Part shown: in pieces, positions 40,783-49,396 of the stretch
How positions within the stretch are numbered: position 1 is the stretch's first letter
Layout of the letters: each line of letters opens with the position of its first letter
Made by a program: the position numbers and the translations under genes
Source of the DNA: Chitinophaga ginsengisoli
GTDB taxonomy: Bacteria > Bacteroidota > Bacteroidia > Chitinophagales > Chitinophagaceae
DNA: 64,000 nt
Reading direction: 5' to 3'
Assembly (NCBI RefSeq): GCF_003014595.1
Contig: NZ_PYGK01000014.1
Location: 62,001 to 126,000, forward strand
The notes under the pieces: generated by a model
Told to the model about the DNA's origin: nothing
Seen by the model: the letters and a program-made list of their open reading frames with translations, nothing else
Database searches by the model: none

Positions 40783-41712
40783 TTATAATTTCTGCAGCGT
40801 CTCGACGATCTTCTTTTCAGCATCTGCTTTGGAAACATCTTCCTTCACAAATTTCTGACCAGTGATGTTCTCGAACAGCTCGATATAACGTTCGCTTACA
40901 CTATTGATAAACTCGTCGGTCATAGTAGGTACCTGCTGACCGTCTTTACCCTGGAAGCCGTTTTCCATCAGCCATTCACGAACGAACTCCTTGCTCAGCT
41001 GTTTCTGTGCTTCACCAGCTTTCTGTTTCTCTTCGTAACCTTCTGCATAGAAGTAACGGGAAGAGTCAGGTGTATGGATCTCGTCGATCACGTAGATGGT
41101 GTCTCCGATCTTACCAAATTCGTATTTGGTATCCACCAGGATCAGACCACGTTTGGACGCCATTTCCTTACCACGTTCGAACAGGGCGAGCGTGTATTTT
41201 TCGAGTTTTTCGTAATCTTCTTTGCTTACGAGGCCCTGCGCGATGATCTCTTCACGGGAGATGTCTTCATCATGACCTTCGTGTGCCTTGGTAGTAGGCG
41301 TAATGATCGGAGATGGGAAGAAATCATTTTCCTTCAGTCCTTCCGGCATGGTTACGCCGCACAGTTCGCGTTTACCGCTTTTGTAAGTTCTCCAGGCATG
41401 ACCGGTAAGGTTACCACGCACCACCATTTCTACAGGAAAGGTTTCACATTTCAGACCAATGGTCACGTTTGGCAGGGGGACTGCCTTTACCCAGTTTGGA
41501 ACAATATCCTTGGTAGCTTCCAGCATAATAGCAGCTACCTGGTTCAATACCTGTCCTTTGTAAGGAATAGGACGGGGTAATACAACGTCAAATGCTGAGA
41601 TACGGTCGCTTACCGCCATTACCATCAGCTTGTCATTAATTGTGTATACGTCCCTTACCTTTCCCTTATAAAAAGCCGTTTGCCCGGGAATCTGAAAATT
41701 TGACTCTAACAT
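40783..41712 (-). CDS. purC: Phosphoribosylaminoimidazole-succinocarboxamide synthase
   Basis: A 309-residue SAICAR synthetase of purine synthesis, joining aspartate to CAIR with ATP. Landmarks are YKGKVRDVYTINDKLMVMAV (nucleotide-binding strands), VSDRISAFDVVLPRPIPYKG, VEMVVRGNLTGHAWRTY, LILVDTKYEFGKIGDTIYVI and DEIHTPDSSRYF. It is the longer form, about 300 residues, as in yeast and many Bacteroidota, rather than the 240-residue E. coli type. A TATTTTTG box lies about 97 bases upstream of the ATG. The ABC exporter downstream may be transcribed from the same promoter. Confidence 0.96.
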   Translation of the reverse strand: MLESNFQIPGQTAFYKGKVRDVYTINDKLMVMAVSDRISAFDVVLPRPIPYKGQVLNQVAAIMLEATKDIVPNWVKAVPLPNVTIGLKCETFPVEMVVRGNLTGHAWRTYKSGKRELCGVTMPEGLKENDFFPSPIITPTTKAHEGHDEDISREEIIAQGLVSKEDYEKLEKYTLALFERGKEMASKRGLILVDTKYEFGKIGDTIYVIDEIHTPDSSRYFYAEGYEEKQKAGEAQKQLSKEFVREWLMENGFQGKDGQQVPTMTDEFINSVSERYIELFENITGQKFVKEDVSKADAEKKIVETLQKL

Positions 41713-41808
41713 GAACTTAATAATTACCTATTAAAAATGATTAATGAATAGCCCTCATTCACAGCCTGTTGACAAGGAAATCAACAAGCGGTTATGCATT
41801 CAGGTTCG

Positions 41809-41816
41809 CAAAAATA
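41809..41816 (-). promoter_or_regulatory. -7 box TATTTTTG upstream of purC
   Basis: An exact TAnnTTTG match on the minus strand, giving a leader of about 90 bases. No good -33 TTG at standard spacing. No purine riboswitch was recognised in the leader. Confidence 0.4.
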
Positions 41817-41848
41817 CTTTAGGTTGAGGGAATTATTACAGACAATCT

Positions 41849-43219
41849 TTAAGAAAACTTTACAAGCTCCTGATGATTGTTGCCCGCATGTGCGTGTATG
41901 AGGTTCAGAATATATTCATTTTCAGGATACTGTGTCAACCATTCCTTCACACCGTCTTCTTCCGTAATGGCCCTGTCCCGGGGAATATAGCCCATTCCGT
42001 AGAAGCGGCCTTTCTCCATCAAAATGCAGCTTTGCTCCTGTGCATCGCGGCCATTGCCCATGATCACAAAGGAGGGCTGTTGCTGCTGCATATGATTGAT
42101 GGCGGCTTTCACCCGCAGGTTATATGTTTCCGGCCCCTCTTTCTTCTCGCAGGCGCCCCGGCAGGTATGATCGGGGATCGGAGAACAGGCGCCGTTTCCT
42201 TTCTGGAGGAAACACAGGCGCGGACAAAGATCAAACTCCCTGATCAGGCCCCGCAGCATCTGGTGCCCATGTACGAGCAGCGGAAATGCATGTAGCGGCA
42301 TGGTATACTTTCTGCGTTTCTCTATCGCCAGCCGGAGATAACCCTGCTGGTCTTCGAAACAGTAGAAGCCATATTTGAATTCTATATGTTTCTGGGAGTA
42401 ATTGTATACAGGCCACAGCCGTTTGATCTCTACGCTTTCCAGTATATTGGCCATCAGTTCCGTACCGGTCACCTCATGGGAAATACTGTAAATGTTGCGG
42501 AGGAACTCCTGGCGCTTACGACTGGCACTGTTGCCGGTGAAATGGCTGTTTACCCTTTTCCGGATGTTTTTGGCCTTACCCACATATACGACTTTCCCCT
42601 TCTGATCATGGAAATAATAAACACCCGGATTGCGTGGCAGGGCGGTCACCTGTTCCGGTGGCAGGTTAGGCGGCAGGAACTGCTCTTTGGAAAGCACGCT
42701 TAACGCGTGAGCGATCGCATTGTTGGTATCCTGTCGCAGTAGCAGGCCGAAAAGCTGTACAGTAGCAGCAGCATCGCCGGAGGCCCGGTGGCGCTGTGTT
42801 ACTTTTATTTGTAATGATTTACAGAGATTACCCAGGCTGTATGATGGAAGGCCCGGAACGATCTTACGTCCCAGTCTTACGGTGCAGAGCTTTTTACTCC
42901 GCAGCTGGTAACCGGCTTTCGCCAGATGGTATTGTAAAAAGGAATAATCAAAATTGACATTGTGGGCCACAAAGATCTTATCGTGAACAAGTGTGTATAT
43001 GTCAGCCGCCACCTCTTCAAAGGAAGGGGCGCTGGCTACCATGTCATCAGTAATACCTGTCAGGGATTGAATATATCTTGGGATGGGCACACCGGGATTT
43101 ATCAGCGTTTCATACTGCTGCACTACCTCCTGGCCGTCATAAATAAAAATGGCTATTTCAGTGATACCATTGGCACTGGCATGGCCTCCTGTTGTTTCTA
43201 TATCAACTATTGCGTACAT
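41849..43219 (-). CDS. DEDDh exonuclease fused to GIY-YIG nuclease (DnaQ-Cho/UvrC-like)
   Basis: A 456-residue protein from the ATG at 43219 (MYAIVDIETTGGHAS), 19 bases after a TATATTTG box; the longer frame is rejected. The DnaQ-like exonuclease domain (about 1-165) has Asp6/Glu8 (DIETTG), FVAHNVNFDYSFLQYHL and HRASGDAAATVQL. The GIY-YIG domain (about 195-280) has NPGVYYFHDQKGKVVYVGKA and KNIRKRVNSHFTG. The C-terminal part carries several cysteines (about 325-365). Such fusions are annotated as DNA polymerase III epsilon-like or Cho-like proteins. A repair nuclease role is inferred from the domains. Confidence 0.88.
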   Translation of the reverse strand: MYAIVDIETTGGHASANGITEIAIFIYDGQEVVQQYETLINPGVPIPRYIQSLTGITDDMVASAPSFEEVAADIYTLVHDKIFVAHNVNFDYSFLQYHLAKAGYQLRSKKLCTVRLGRKIVPGLPSYSLGNLCKSLQIKVTQRHRASGDAAATVQLFGLLLRQDTNNAIAHALSVLSKEQFLPPNLPPEQVTALPRNPGVYYFHDQKGKVVYVGKAKNIRKRVNSHFTGNSASRKRQEFLRNIYSISHEVTGTELMANILESVEIKRLWPVYNYSQKHIEFKYGFYCFEDQQGYLRLAIEKRRKYTMPLHAFPLLVHGHQMLRGLIREFDLCPRLCFLQKGNGACSPIPDHTCRGACEKKEGPETYNLRVKAAINHMQQQQPSFVIMGNGRDAQEQSCILMEKGRFYGMGYIPRDRAITEEDGVKEWLTQYPENEYILNLIHAHAGNNHQELVKFS

Positions 43220-43237
43220 AACTCTCCACTCAGCAAA

Positions 43238-43245
43238 CAAATATA
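43238..43245 (-). promoter_or_regulatory. -7 box TATATTTG of the exonuclease gene
   Basis: An exact TAnnTTTG match on the minus strand, 18 bases ahead of the ATG at 43219, fixing the start. Confidence 0.5.
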
Positions 43246-43383
43246 AATACAAGTTTGTACGTAGAGAATTATATCTTTTATACAAAGAGTTGTTAGCCAC
43301 CAGAAGCGACATTCCCAAACCCAACAATCTGCAACAAGTTCCCGGGGACTAACAACTACTTAGTTTACTTAATGCCGTAGCGT

Positions 43384-43956
43384 TTATTTTTTAAGCGCGT
43401 CCTTGATAGCCTTGGCGGAGTCCTGGTGGACTCTCAGCGTTGGCAATGTATTGGATGCCCATGTTTTCAGATCAGGATCGGACAGTTTACCGGCTGCCTT
43501 ATCAAATTTATCCACGTCTTTATCATGATCGTCTACCATCATATCCATATAGTGTTTGTCAAAGTCTCTTCCGGACATCTTAGCCATTTTATCAATGTGG
43601 TCTTTCGCGTCTCCGCTTACACTATCCGGCAGGGTAATATTCTTACTCTGTGCTAATGCTTTCAATTCATCATTTGCCTTTGAGTGGTCGCGTACCATCA
43701 TTGCGGCAAAATCTTTTACCCGCTGGCTCACGGCTCTTTCCTGGGCCATTTTACCAGCTTCCACTTCCATCATGCCTCCATTTGCAGCTTCCACTGCAAA
43801 GTCTGATGATTCCTTGTCAACAGGAGCGGTTTCTTTATTTACCGCCTGTGCACTATCCACAGCATCTTCATGTTTCGCATGATTATTTCCTCCATTACAA
43901 GCCTGTAACATCCAGGCGGCCAGCAAAGTAGTGGCAAAAAAAGTGAGCTTTTTCAT
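43384..43956 (-). CDS. DUF4142 lipoprotein
   Basis: A 190-residue protein from the ATG at 43956 with a lipoprotein signal (MKKLTFFATTLLAAWMLQAC, Cys20). After a charged linker the DUF4142 helical domain (about 50-190) shows SSDFAVEAANGGMMEVEAGK, VKDFAAMMVRDHSKANDELK and DKHYMDMMVDDHDKDVDKFD, with the paired helices and conserved His residues of this ferritin-like family. Many relatives are envelope proteins induced by stress; function is unproven. The longer frame upstream is rejected because it lacks a signal and crosses the leader. Confidence 0.85.
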   Translation of the reverse strand: MKKLTFFATTLLAAWMLQACNGGNNHAKHEDAVDSAQAVNKETAPVDKESSDFAVEAANGGMMEVEAGKMAQERAVSQRVKDFAAMMVRDHSKANDELKALAQSKNITLPDSVSGDAKDHIDKMAKMSGRDFDKHYMDMMVDDHDKDVDKFDKAAGKLSDPDLKTWASNTLPTLRVHQDSAKAIKDALKK

Positions 43957-44204
43957 TTGTACCCTTTTTGGTTTAACAATTTTAGATGTAATCAGTAATA
44001 ACGTGTCATACAGTTTACGTATGTTGTTTTGCAAAAAGAGTACCATGACCCGTTCCGGGTAGGGCCGGTAGCAGACCAATCCTTGCAAGCCGTTACCCCT
44101 TTTGATTTTGGCAAATGCGACCTGTACCATAATGATTATCAGCACTTATATAAGAAATTTGTAGATCAATCTCCCCGTCCTGTCCTTCCCGAAAATAGAA
44201 TTCC

Positions 44205-44257
44205 AGAACATTCGTTCTAAAATAATTTGGAACATTCATTCTGAAATTATAATTTTG
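44205..44257 (+). promoter_or_regulatory. tetR promoter with two operator-like dyads
   Basis: Operator 1 AGAACATTCGTTCT is at 44205-44218. Operator 2 GGAACATTCATTCTG is at 44229-44243, inside the spacer of a near-perfect promoter: TTTG at 44226-44229, 20 bases, TAATTTTG at 44250-44257. The ATG at 44262 lies only 4 bases past the -7 box, so the mRNA is probably leaderless. Repressor binding here would block its own promoter. Confidence 0.75.
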
Positions 44258-44261
44258 TGTC

Positions 44262-44834
44262 ATGGCACGTAACAAAGCATTCGATCCTGAGGAAAGGCTG
44301 GCAAAAGCAAGGGATCTCTTCTGGGAGAAGGGATACAATGCTACGTCTATGCAGGACCTCGTAGACGAAATGCAATTGAACCGGGCCAGTATATATGATA
44401 CTTACGGCGATAAATACGCCCTCTTCCAGCAGTGTCTGCAGAACTACGCGAAAGAGAAGCTATTTGACTATAAACAATGCTGTGATAAGGTCTCTCCTAT
44501 GACAGCGGTGGAAAGTATCGTACGAAGAGCCGTAACAAACAAAAAAGAGGGCAAGACCTGTCTGATGGTCAAAACATCCTTTGAACTCGCTTCTATGGAT
44601 GATGGTATCAAAATGATCGTCCGCGAACAGGCCAAAGCAAGCATCAGCGTTTTACAGGAACTACTGGAGAAAGCAAAACAGATGAATGAGATACCGGCAG
44701 AGAAAGACCCTGCTACATTAGCACAGTTCCTTTACGCCAGCTTCAGCTCCCTCTGGATGATGGACGTTCTTTTTGGTGATAAGGAGATGTTGGAACGTAT
44801 GGCAGACCATATATTGGATAGCATCAGGCATTAA
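44262..44834 (+). CDS. TetR/AcrR-family transcriptional repressor
   Basis: A 190-residue TetR-type repressor. The N-terminal helix-turn-helix (about 10-55) reads LAKARDLFWEKGYNATSMQD, then LVDEMQLNRASIYDTYGDKY, the typical TetR signature with the SIYxxYGDK end. The helical C-terminal domain (about 80-190) is likely the ligand pocket and contains an EFxxxC-like KKEGKTCLMVKTSFELAS. It lies next to, and reads in the same direction as, the Old Yellow Enzyme gene; operator-like dyads sit before both genes. This resembles NemR-nemA, where the repressor senses electrophiles through cysteines, so induction by reactive electrophiles is a reasonable inference. Confidence 0.93.
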   Translation: MARNKAFDPEERLAKARDLFWEKGYNATSMQDLVDEMQLNRASIYDTYGDKYALFQQCLQNYAKEKLFDYKQCCDKVSPMTAVESIVRRAVTNKKEGKTCLMVKTSFELASMDDGIKMIVREQAKASISVLQELLEKAKQMNEIPAEKDPATLAQFLYASFSSLWMMDVLFGDKEMLERMADHILDSIRH

Positions 44835-44850
44835 TATTTTTTTACCCTTT

Positions 44851-44869
44851 TTTGGAACAATCATTCTGG
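44851..44869 (+). promoter_or_regulatory. Operator-like site 3 in the Old Yellow Enzyme promoter
   Basis: TTTG at 44851-44854 overlaps GGAACAATCATTCTGG at 44854-44869, the same dyad as before tetR. The position suits a -33 element, but the -7 region (TATAAACG) is a poor match. Confidence 0.65.
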
Positions 44870-44892
44870 AATTATAAACGAGACGACAGGCT

Positions 44893-45924
44893 ATGTATCC
44901 AACATTATTATCATCTACAACAATAGGCAATTACGCCATATCCAACAAGGTAGTTATGGCGTCTACCTTGGGCAAGACGCACGTCCCTGCGGGCATTCCG
45001 AACGACGTGATGGTGAACTACTATAGCCAGCGGGCCAAAGCAGGCCTGATCATAGCAGAGGGGACCGGTCCTGCGGAAAACGGTATGGGCAAAGCACACA
45101 TGCCCGGCATTTACAGCAAGGACCAGATAGCGGGATGGAAAAAAGTTACGAAGGCAGTTCATGAGAACGGAGGCCGGATCTTCCTGCAGATCATGCATAC
45201 AGGGCGCATATCGCACCCGGCAAATATGCCCTCAAAGGCAGAAGTAATAGCTCCTTCAGCGGTTGCCGCTAAAGGAGAGATATGGACAGAGCAGCACGGA
45301 TGGCAACCATATGCCACTCCAAGGGCCATGACCACTACCGAAGTGCAGAAGATGGTGCAGCAATACGTGAAGGCAGCTACCCAGGCTATTGCAGCGGGAT
45401 TTGACGGCGTAGAACTGCATGCTGCACACGGCTACCTGATGGACCAGTTCCTGCATCCTGACACCAATCAGCGTACAGATAAATATGGTGGCAGCATCCT
45501 TAACAGGGTCCGCTTTATACTGGAAACAGTAGCTGCTGTGAGTCACGCCATCGGTAAACACCGCACAGGCATCCGCCTGTCGCCTTACAGCCAGGTAAAC
45601 GACCTGCAGCATCATAATGAGATCGATGCTACTTATGGATACCTGGTAGATGCGCTGGACACCTATGGTTTGTCTTACATCCACTTGCTGACAGAGGCTT
45701 CGACGCCGGCTACACTGATAGCAGGTATACGCTCAAGGTTCAATGGTACGCTCATCCTGAATGGCGACTACGATGCGATACGTGCAGAACAGACAGTGCA
45801 GAATGGATTGGCAGATCTCATTGCTTTCGAAAATCCATGTGTCTCTTCTCCCCTCTCCGGTAAGTTTGAAATAACTTCCAGTGAGCCACTTAAAAAACCC
45901 AATTACGCTTGCGCGAATTGTTGA
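44893..45924 (+). CDS. Old Yellow Enzyme-family alkene reductase (NemA-like)
   Basis: A 343-residue FMN flavoprotein that reduces activated alkenes such as N-ethylmaleimide, enones and nitro compounds with NAD(P)H. The TIM barrel opens with YPTLLSSTTIGNYAISNKVV and contains the FMN and active-site motifs FLQIMHTGRISHP, FDGVELHAAHGYLMDQFLHP (the HxxH proton-donor region) and GGSILNRVRFILE. The C-terminus ends YACANC, with two Cys. It is 58 bases downstream of the tetR gene, with an operator-like dyad in the gap. Physiological substrate unknown. Confidence 0.92.
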   Translation: MYPTLLSSTTIGNYAISNKVVMASTLGKTHVPAGIPNDVMVNYYSQRAKAGLIIAEGTGPAENGMGKAHMPGIYSKDQIAGWKKVTKAVHENGGRIFLQIMHTGRISHPANMPSKAEVIAPSAVAAKGEIWTEQHGWQPYATPRAMTTTEVQKMVQQYVKAATQAIAAGFDGVELHAAHGYLMDQFLHPDTNQRTDKYGGSILNRVRFILETVAAVSHAIGKHRTGIRLSPYSQVNDLQHHNEIDATYGYLVDALDTYGLSYIHLLTEASTPATLIAGIRSRFNGTLILNGDYDAIRAEQTVQNGLADLIAFENPCVSSPLSGKFEITSSEPLKKPNYACANC

Positions 45925-46253
45925 TCATAAATCTGAGAGTTGTTTAGTTGTTTACACTTCCGTAACGGAAGAGCTGTTGCGGAAGTGGTTCTTCAGGTAA
46001 GAAATCAGGATACTTTAGTGTAGGAAATAAATACGGTTAGCTTTAATCAATCACCTGAAGAACGTTAAATGGGTAAATAGAACTTAGGCTGGGAAGAGCA
46101 ATTCTCTAATAGTGCCGGCAGTATAAAATGGGCTGGATCTGTTTCTTAGCATAATATCAGACGTAAACAGATTGGATTTCAAAAAAAACAGCTTAGCCAT
46201 AATTACAATACAGCAGATCAGGCCCATTTTATACTGCCCGGATTTCTATAGCT
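45925..46253. other. Intergenic region between Old Yellow Enzyme and uxaC, rich in inverted repeats
   Basis: Three nested or successive inverted repeats: CACTTCCG/CGGAAGTG (45955-45962 and 45980-45987), GTTCTTCAGGT/ACCTGAAGAAC (45988-45998 and 46053-46063), and the MITE-like element at 46117-46238. No credible gene. The first may act as a terminator for the reductase. Confidence 0.6.
46117..46238. mobile_element. MITE-like element, 122 bp with 25-bp inverted ends
   Basis: The left end (46117-46141, GGCAGTATAAAATGGGC...) and right end (46214-46238, ...GCCCATTTTATACTGCC) are inverted repeats with two changes over about 25 bases. The 72-base interior is A/T-rich and non-coding. No clear target duplication is seen. 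It could equally be a structured 3' end of the uxa operon transcript, whose last gene ends at 46254. Confidence 0.45.
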
Positions 46254-47696
46254 TTACCGGGTGACACCAGTTTCAACGCCGAGCTCCTTCCAGTTAAAAT
46301 ATTGTTGTGCGTTGTAATAGCAAATATCTTTAACGACTTTACCAATCCATTCAATATCATTTGGTAACTCACCATTCTCCACTTCCTGCCCCAATAATTC
46401 ACAGACAATCCTTCGGAAATATTCATGCCGCGGGTAAGATAAGAAGCTGCGGGAATCTGTCAACATACCTACAAATCGGCTCAGCAATCCCATATTAGAT
46501 AAAGCATTCAACTGCCTGATCATACCATCCTTCTGATCCAGGAACCACCATGCAGACCCAAACTGCACTTTACCTGCAATAGAGCCATCGTTGAAATTAC
46601 CGATCATGGTAGCCAGCAGTTCATTGTCGGCAGGATTGAGATTGTAAAGGATAGTCCGTGCGAGTTTATCCTGGCTGTCCAGACGATCGAGGAACTTCGC
46701 CAGGGCTCTTGCCTGTGAGAAATCACCAATAGAGTCCCAACCGGTATCAGGTCCTAACAAGCGCATCATGCGGGAGTTATTGTTACGTAATGCACCCAGA
46801 TGATATTGCTGTACCCAACCTTTCTCCCAGTCCCATTCCGCCAGCTGTAACAGCAATGCAGACTTGATCTGTCTTGCTTCCTGGAGACTGGGTATTTTAC
46901 CACCTCTTACTTTTAGGAAAATAGCGTGAATATCCTTCTCCTGGAAATCTTCCGCATAGATCTCTTCAATACCATGGTCAGAAACTGAGCAGCCCTGTGA
47001 TGCAAAGAAATCGTGCCTGTTCTTTAATGCATCCAGCAGATCGTTATAAGTAGCGATGATAATACCGGAAGCTTCTTCCAGGCGTTGCAGGTATTGATTA
47101 TATTTTTCAGGGTCATCGACATTCATGGATTGATCGGGCCGGAAAGCAGGCAGGATAGGTATTTCAAAACCATCCTGTTTTAATTGCTGATGATATTCCA
47201 GCGTATCTGCCGGATCATCTGTTGTACACACCAGTGCCACATTCATCTTGCGTAACAGGTTGCGGGTGCTGTAAGCGCTGGTTCCCAGCTGTGCACTGGC
47301 ATTTTTATATATATCAGCTGCTGAAGCAGCATTCAGTACATCGTGAATATCGAAGTAACGCTGCAACTCCAGGTGTGTCCAATGATACAAAGGATTACGC
47401 AGGGTATAAGGTACTGTCTCCGCCCATTTCTCAAACTTCTCCCAGTCTGACCTGTTGCCGGTACAATAACTTTCAGGCACCCCATTGGTACGCATCGCTC
47501 TCCACTTATAGTGATCGCCGTACAGCCATGCCTGCGTAAGATTGCCAAACTTAGTATCTGCTGCTATCTGCGCGGGAGGCAGGTGACAGTGATAATCGAT
47601 CACAGGCATCTCTTTTGCATAGTCATGGTACAAACGTTTCGCAGTATTATTATTCAGAAGGAAGTGTTCATCCAGGAACTTCTTCATTGTTGACAT
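46254..47696 (-). CDS. uxaC: Glucuronate/galacturonate isomerase
   Basis: A 480-residue uronate isomerase of the amidohydrolase fold, converting galacturonate to tagaturonate (or glucuronate to fructuronate). The start ATG at 47696 gives MSTMKKFLDEHFLLNN. Metal-binding HxH occurs in VIDYHCHLPP and the substrate region in AWLYGDHYKWRAMRTNG; TTDDPADTLEYH and LTDSRSFLSYPRHEYFRRI are further family blocks. It is the last gene of the pectin operon, 20 bases downstream of uxaA, so it is expressed with UxaB and UxaA, which use its product. Confidence 0.95.
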   Translation of the reverse strand: MSTMKKFLDEHFLLNNNTAKRLYHDYAKEMPVIDYHCHLPPAQIAADTKFGNLTQAWLYGDHYKWRAMRTNGVPESYCTGNRSDWEKFEKWAETVPYTLRNPLYHWTHLELQRYFDIHDVLNAASAADIYKNASAQLGTSAYSTRNLLRKMNVALVCTTDDPADTLEYHQQLKQDGFEIPILPAFRPDQSMNVDDPEKYNQYLQRLEEASGIIIATYNDLLDALKNRHDFFASQGCSVSDHGIEEIYAEDFQEKDIHAIFLKVRGGKIPSLQEARQIKSALLLQLAEWDWEKGWVQQYHLGALRNNNSRMMRLLGPDTGWDSIGDFSQARALAKFLDRLDSQDKLARTILYNLNPADNELLATMIGNFNDGSIAGKVQFGSAWWFLDQKDGMIRQLNALSNMGLLSRFVGMLTDSRSFLSYPRHEYFRRIVCELLGQEVENGELPNDIEWIGKVVKDICYYNAQQYFNWKELGVETGVTR

Positions 47697-47715
47697 CAAT
47701 TAATAGTTAGTAAGA

Positions 47716-49383
47716 TTAGAGTGACACACCTCTTTTCCAGGGAATGAAATCATCCTGTCCGTTGATAACGGACCTGGCTTTGGTAGTTCCGCTGGCCACA
47801 TCGATCACATAGTTAAGAATGCGTTCACCAGCTTCAGGAATAGACTCTTCTCCATCGATGATAGTGCCTGTATTAATATCGATTATATCGGGCATGCGCT
47901 CATAGAGCTTGGTATTGCTGGACAGCTTTATAACGGGTGTCACGGGATTGCCGGTAGGTGTGCCCAGACCGGTGGTGAATAGTACAATAGTAGCCCCTGA
48001 TCCTACTTCTGCTGTTGTCGATTCCACATCGTTGCCGGGTGTACAAAGCAGATTGAGCCCCGGTTTACTCACCTTCTCCGGATAATCCAGTACGGCCGCC
48101 ACAGGAGAAGTACCGCCTTTCTTGGCTGCTCCGGCCGACTTAATAGCATCTGTGATCAGACCATCTTTGATATTACCAGGTGATGGGTTCATATCAAAAC
48201 CAGAACCGGCTTCCTCCGCCCGGCGCTGGTAAGTACGCATCAGGTCTATAAAACGTAAGGCATCTTTTTCATCTGTGCAACGGTCGCTCAGTTCCTGTTC
48301 TACGCCGCACAGTTCAGGGAATTCAGATAATATGACTGAACCACCTAATGCTACCAGCAAATCAGAAGTATAGCCTATAGCCGGATTGGCGGAGATACCG
48401 GAGAAACCATCCGAACCGCCACATTCCAGTCCTATGCAAAGTTTGGACAGTGGCGCCGGCTGACGGGTGATCTTATTCGCCTCAATCAATCCTGCCATGG
48501 TCTGTTTTACAGCCGCAGTGATCAAAGCCTGTTTGGTACCTGTCTGTTGCTGATCCAGTATGTATAAAGGTTTGCTGAACTGAGGCGATCGCTTTCTGAT
48601 CTCGTCTTCCAACATAGAGATCTGTGCATTCTGACATCCCAGGCTTAATACAGTGGCACCAGCTACATTTGCATGAGTGATATATCCGGCCAGCAAACCA
48701 CAAAGCGTTTGTGCATCCTGCCGGATACCACCACAACCACCTTCATGTGTCAGGAATTTGATACCGTCTACGTTCTCAAACAGGCGGGGTTGCTGTGCAG
48801 CACCATCATCTTCTGTATACACTGTTTCCAGTATACCATTAGCATCTGCGCCCTGTCTGTATTGTTCCGCCAGTTTACGGGCAAAGGCTGCATATTTCTT
48901 CGGACGGCCATAACCCAGTTCTTCTACCAGTGTTTCCCTCAATACTTCCACATTCCTGTTCTCACAGAACACCATTGGGATCACCAGCCAGTAGTTGCCT
49001 GTACCTACACTGCCATCGGCCCGGTGGTATCCCATAAATGTGCGTTGCTGCCATTTGGAGATATCAGGTATATGCCAGGAAGTTCTTCTTGCCGGCGCCA
49101 GCTGAAAGTCGCTGGCAGCATGTTTTACATTGCCTACCGATATTTTAGCACCGGCTGGCAACGCCTCTTTTGCGCGGCCTACCAGCACGCCATACATCGT
49201 TATTGCATCTCCAGTATTGAGCGCTGTTTCTGTGAATTTGTGCTTTGCCGGTATGTCTTCCACCACTGTATATACCTGGCCATTTTCCTGCACACTTTCT
49301 CCTTTTTTAAGGTCTGTAAGCGCTACTACCACATTATCGTGCGGATGCACTTTTAGCACTTTCCGTTTTGTCCCCGCCGTCAT
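47716..49383 (-). CDS. uxaA: Altronate dehydratase
   Basis: A 555-residue enzyme removing water from D-altronate to give 2-keto-3-deoxygluconate. The N-terminal SAF domain (about 10-90, VLKVHPHDNVVVALTDLKKG) precedes the catalytic UxaA-type domain with FLTHEGGCGGIRQDAQTL, LGLECGGSDGFSGISANPAI and LCTPGNDVESTTAEVGSG. The ATG at 49383 is chosen; the frame is open further upstream from a TTG that overlaps uxaB. It lies 13 bases after uxaB and 19 before uxaC. The full-length E. coli-like fused form is present, not split. Confidence 0.95.
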   Translation of the reverse strand: MTAGTKRKVLKVHPHDNVVVALTDLKKGESVQENGQVYTVVEDIPAKHKFTETALNTGDAITMYGVLVGRAKEALPAGAKISVGNVKHAASDFQLAPARRTSWHIPDISKWQQRTFMGYHRADGSVGTGNYWLVIPMVFCENRNVEVLRETLVEELGYGRPKKYAAFARKLAEQYRQGADANGILETVYTEDDGAAQQPRLFENVDGIKFLTHEGGCGGIRQDAQTLCGLLAGYITHANVAGATVLSLGCQNAQISMLEDEIRKRSPQFSKPLYILDQQQTGTKQALITAAVKQTMAGLIEANKITRQPAPLSKLCIGLECGGSDGFSGISANPAIGYTSDLLVALGGSVILSEFPELCGVEQELSDRCTDEKDALRFIDLMRTYQRRAEEAGSGFDMNPSPGNIKDGLITDAIKSAGAAKKGGTSPVAAVLDYPEKVSKPGLNLLCTPGNDVESTTAEVGSGATIVLFTTGLGTPTGNPVTPVIKLSSNTKLYERMPDIIDINTGTIIDGEESIPEAGERILNYVIDVASGTTKARSVINGQDDFIPWKRGVSL

Positions 49384-49396
49384 ATCTGTTTTTATT

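Noticed and set aside
40307..40858. 183-codon plus-strand frame opposite the ABC exporter and purC ends
   Set aside because: Antisense to two conserved genes and spans their junction; no domain.
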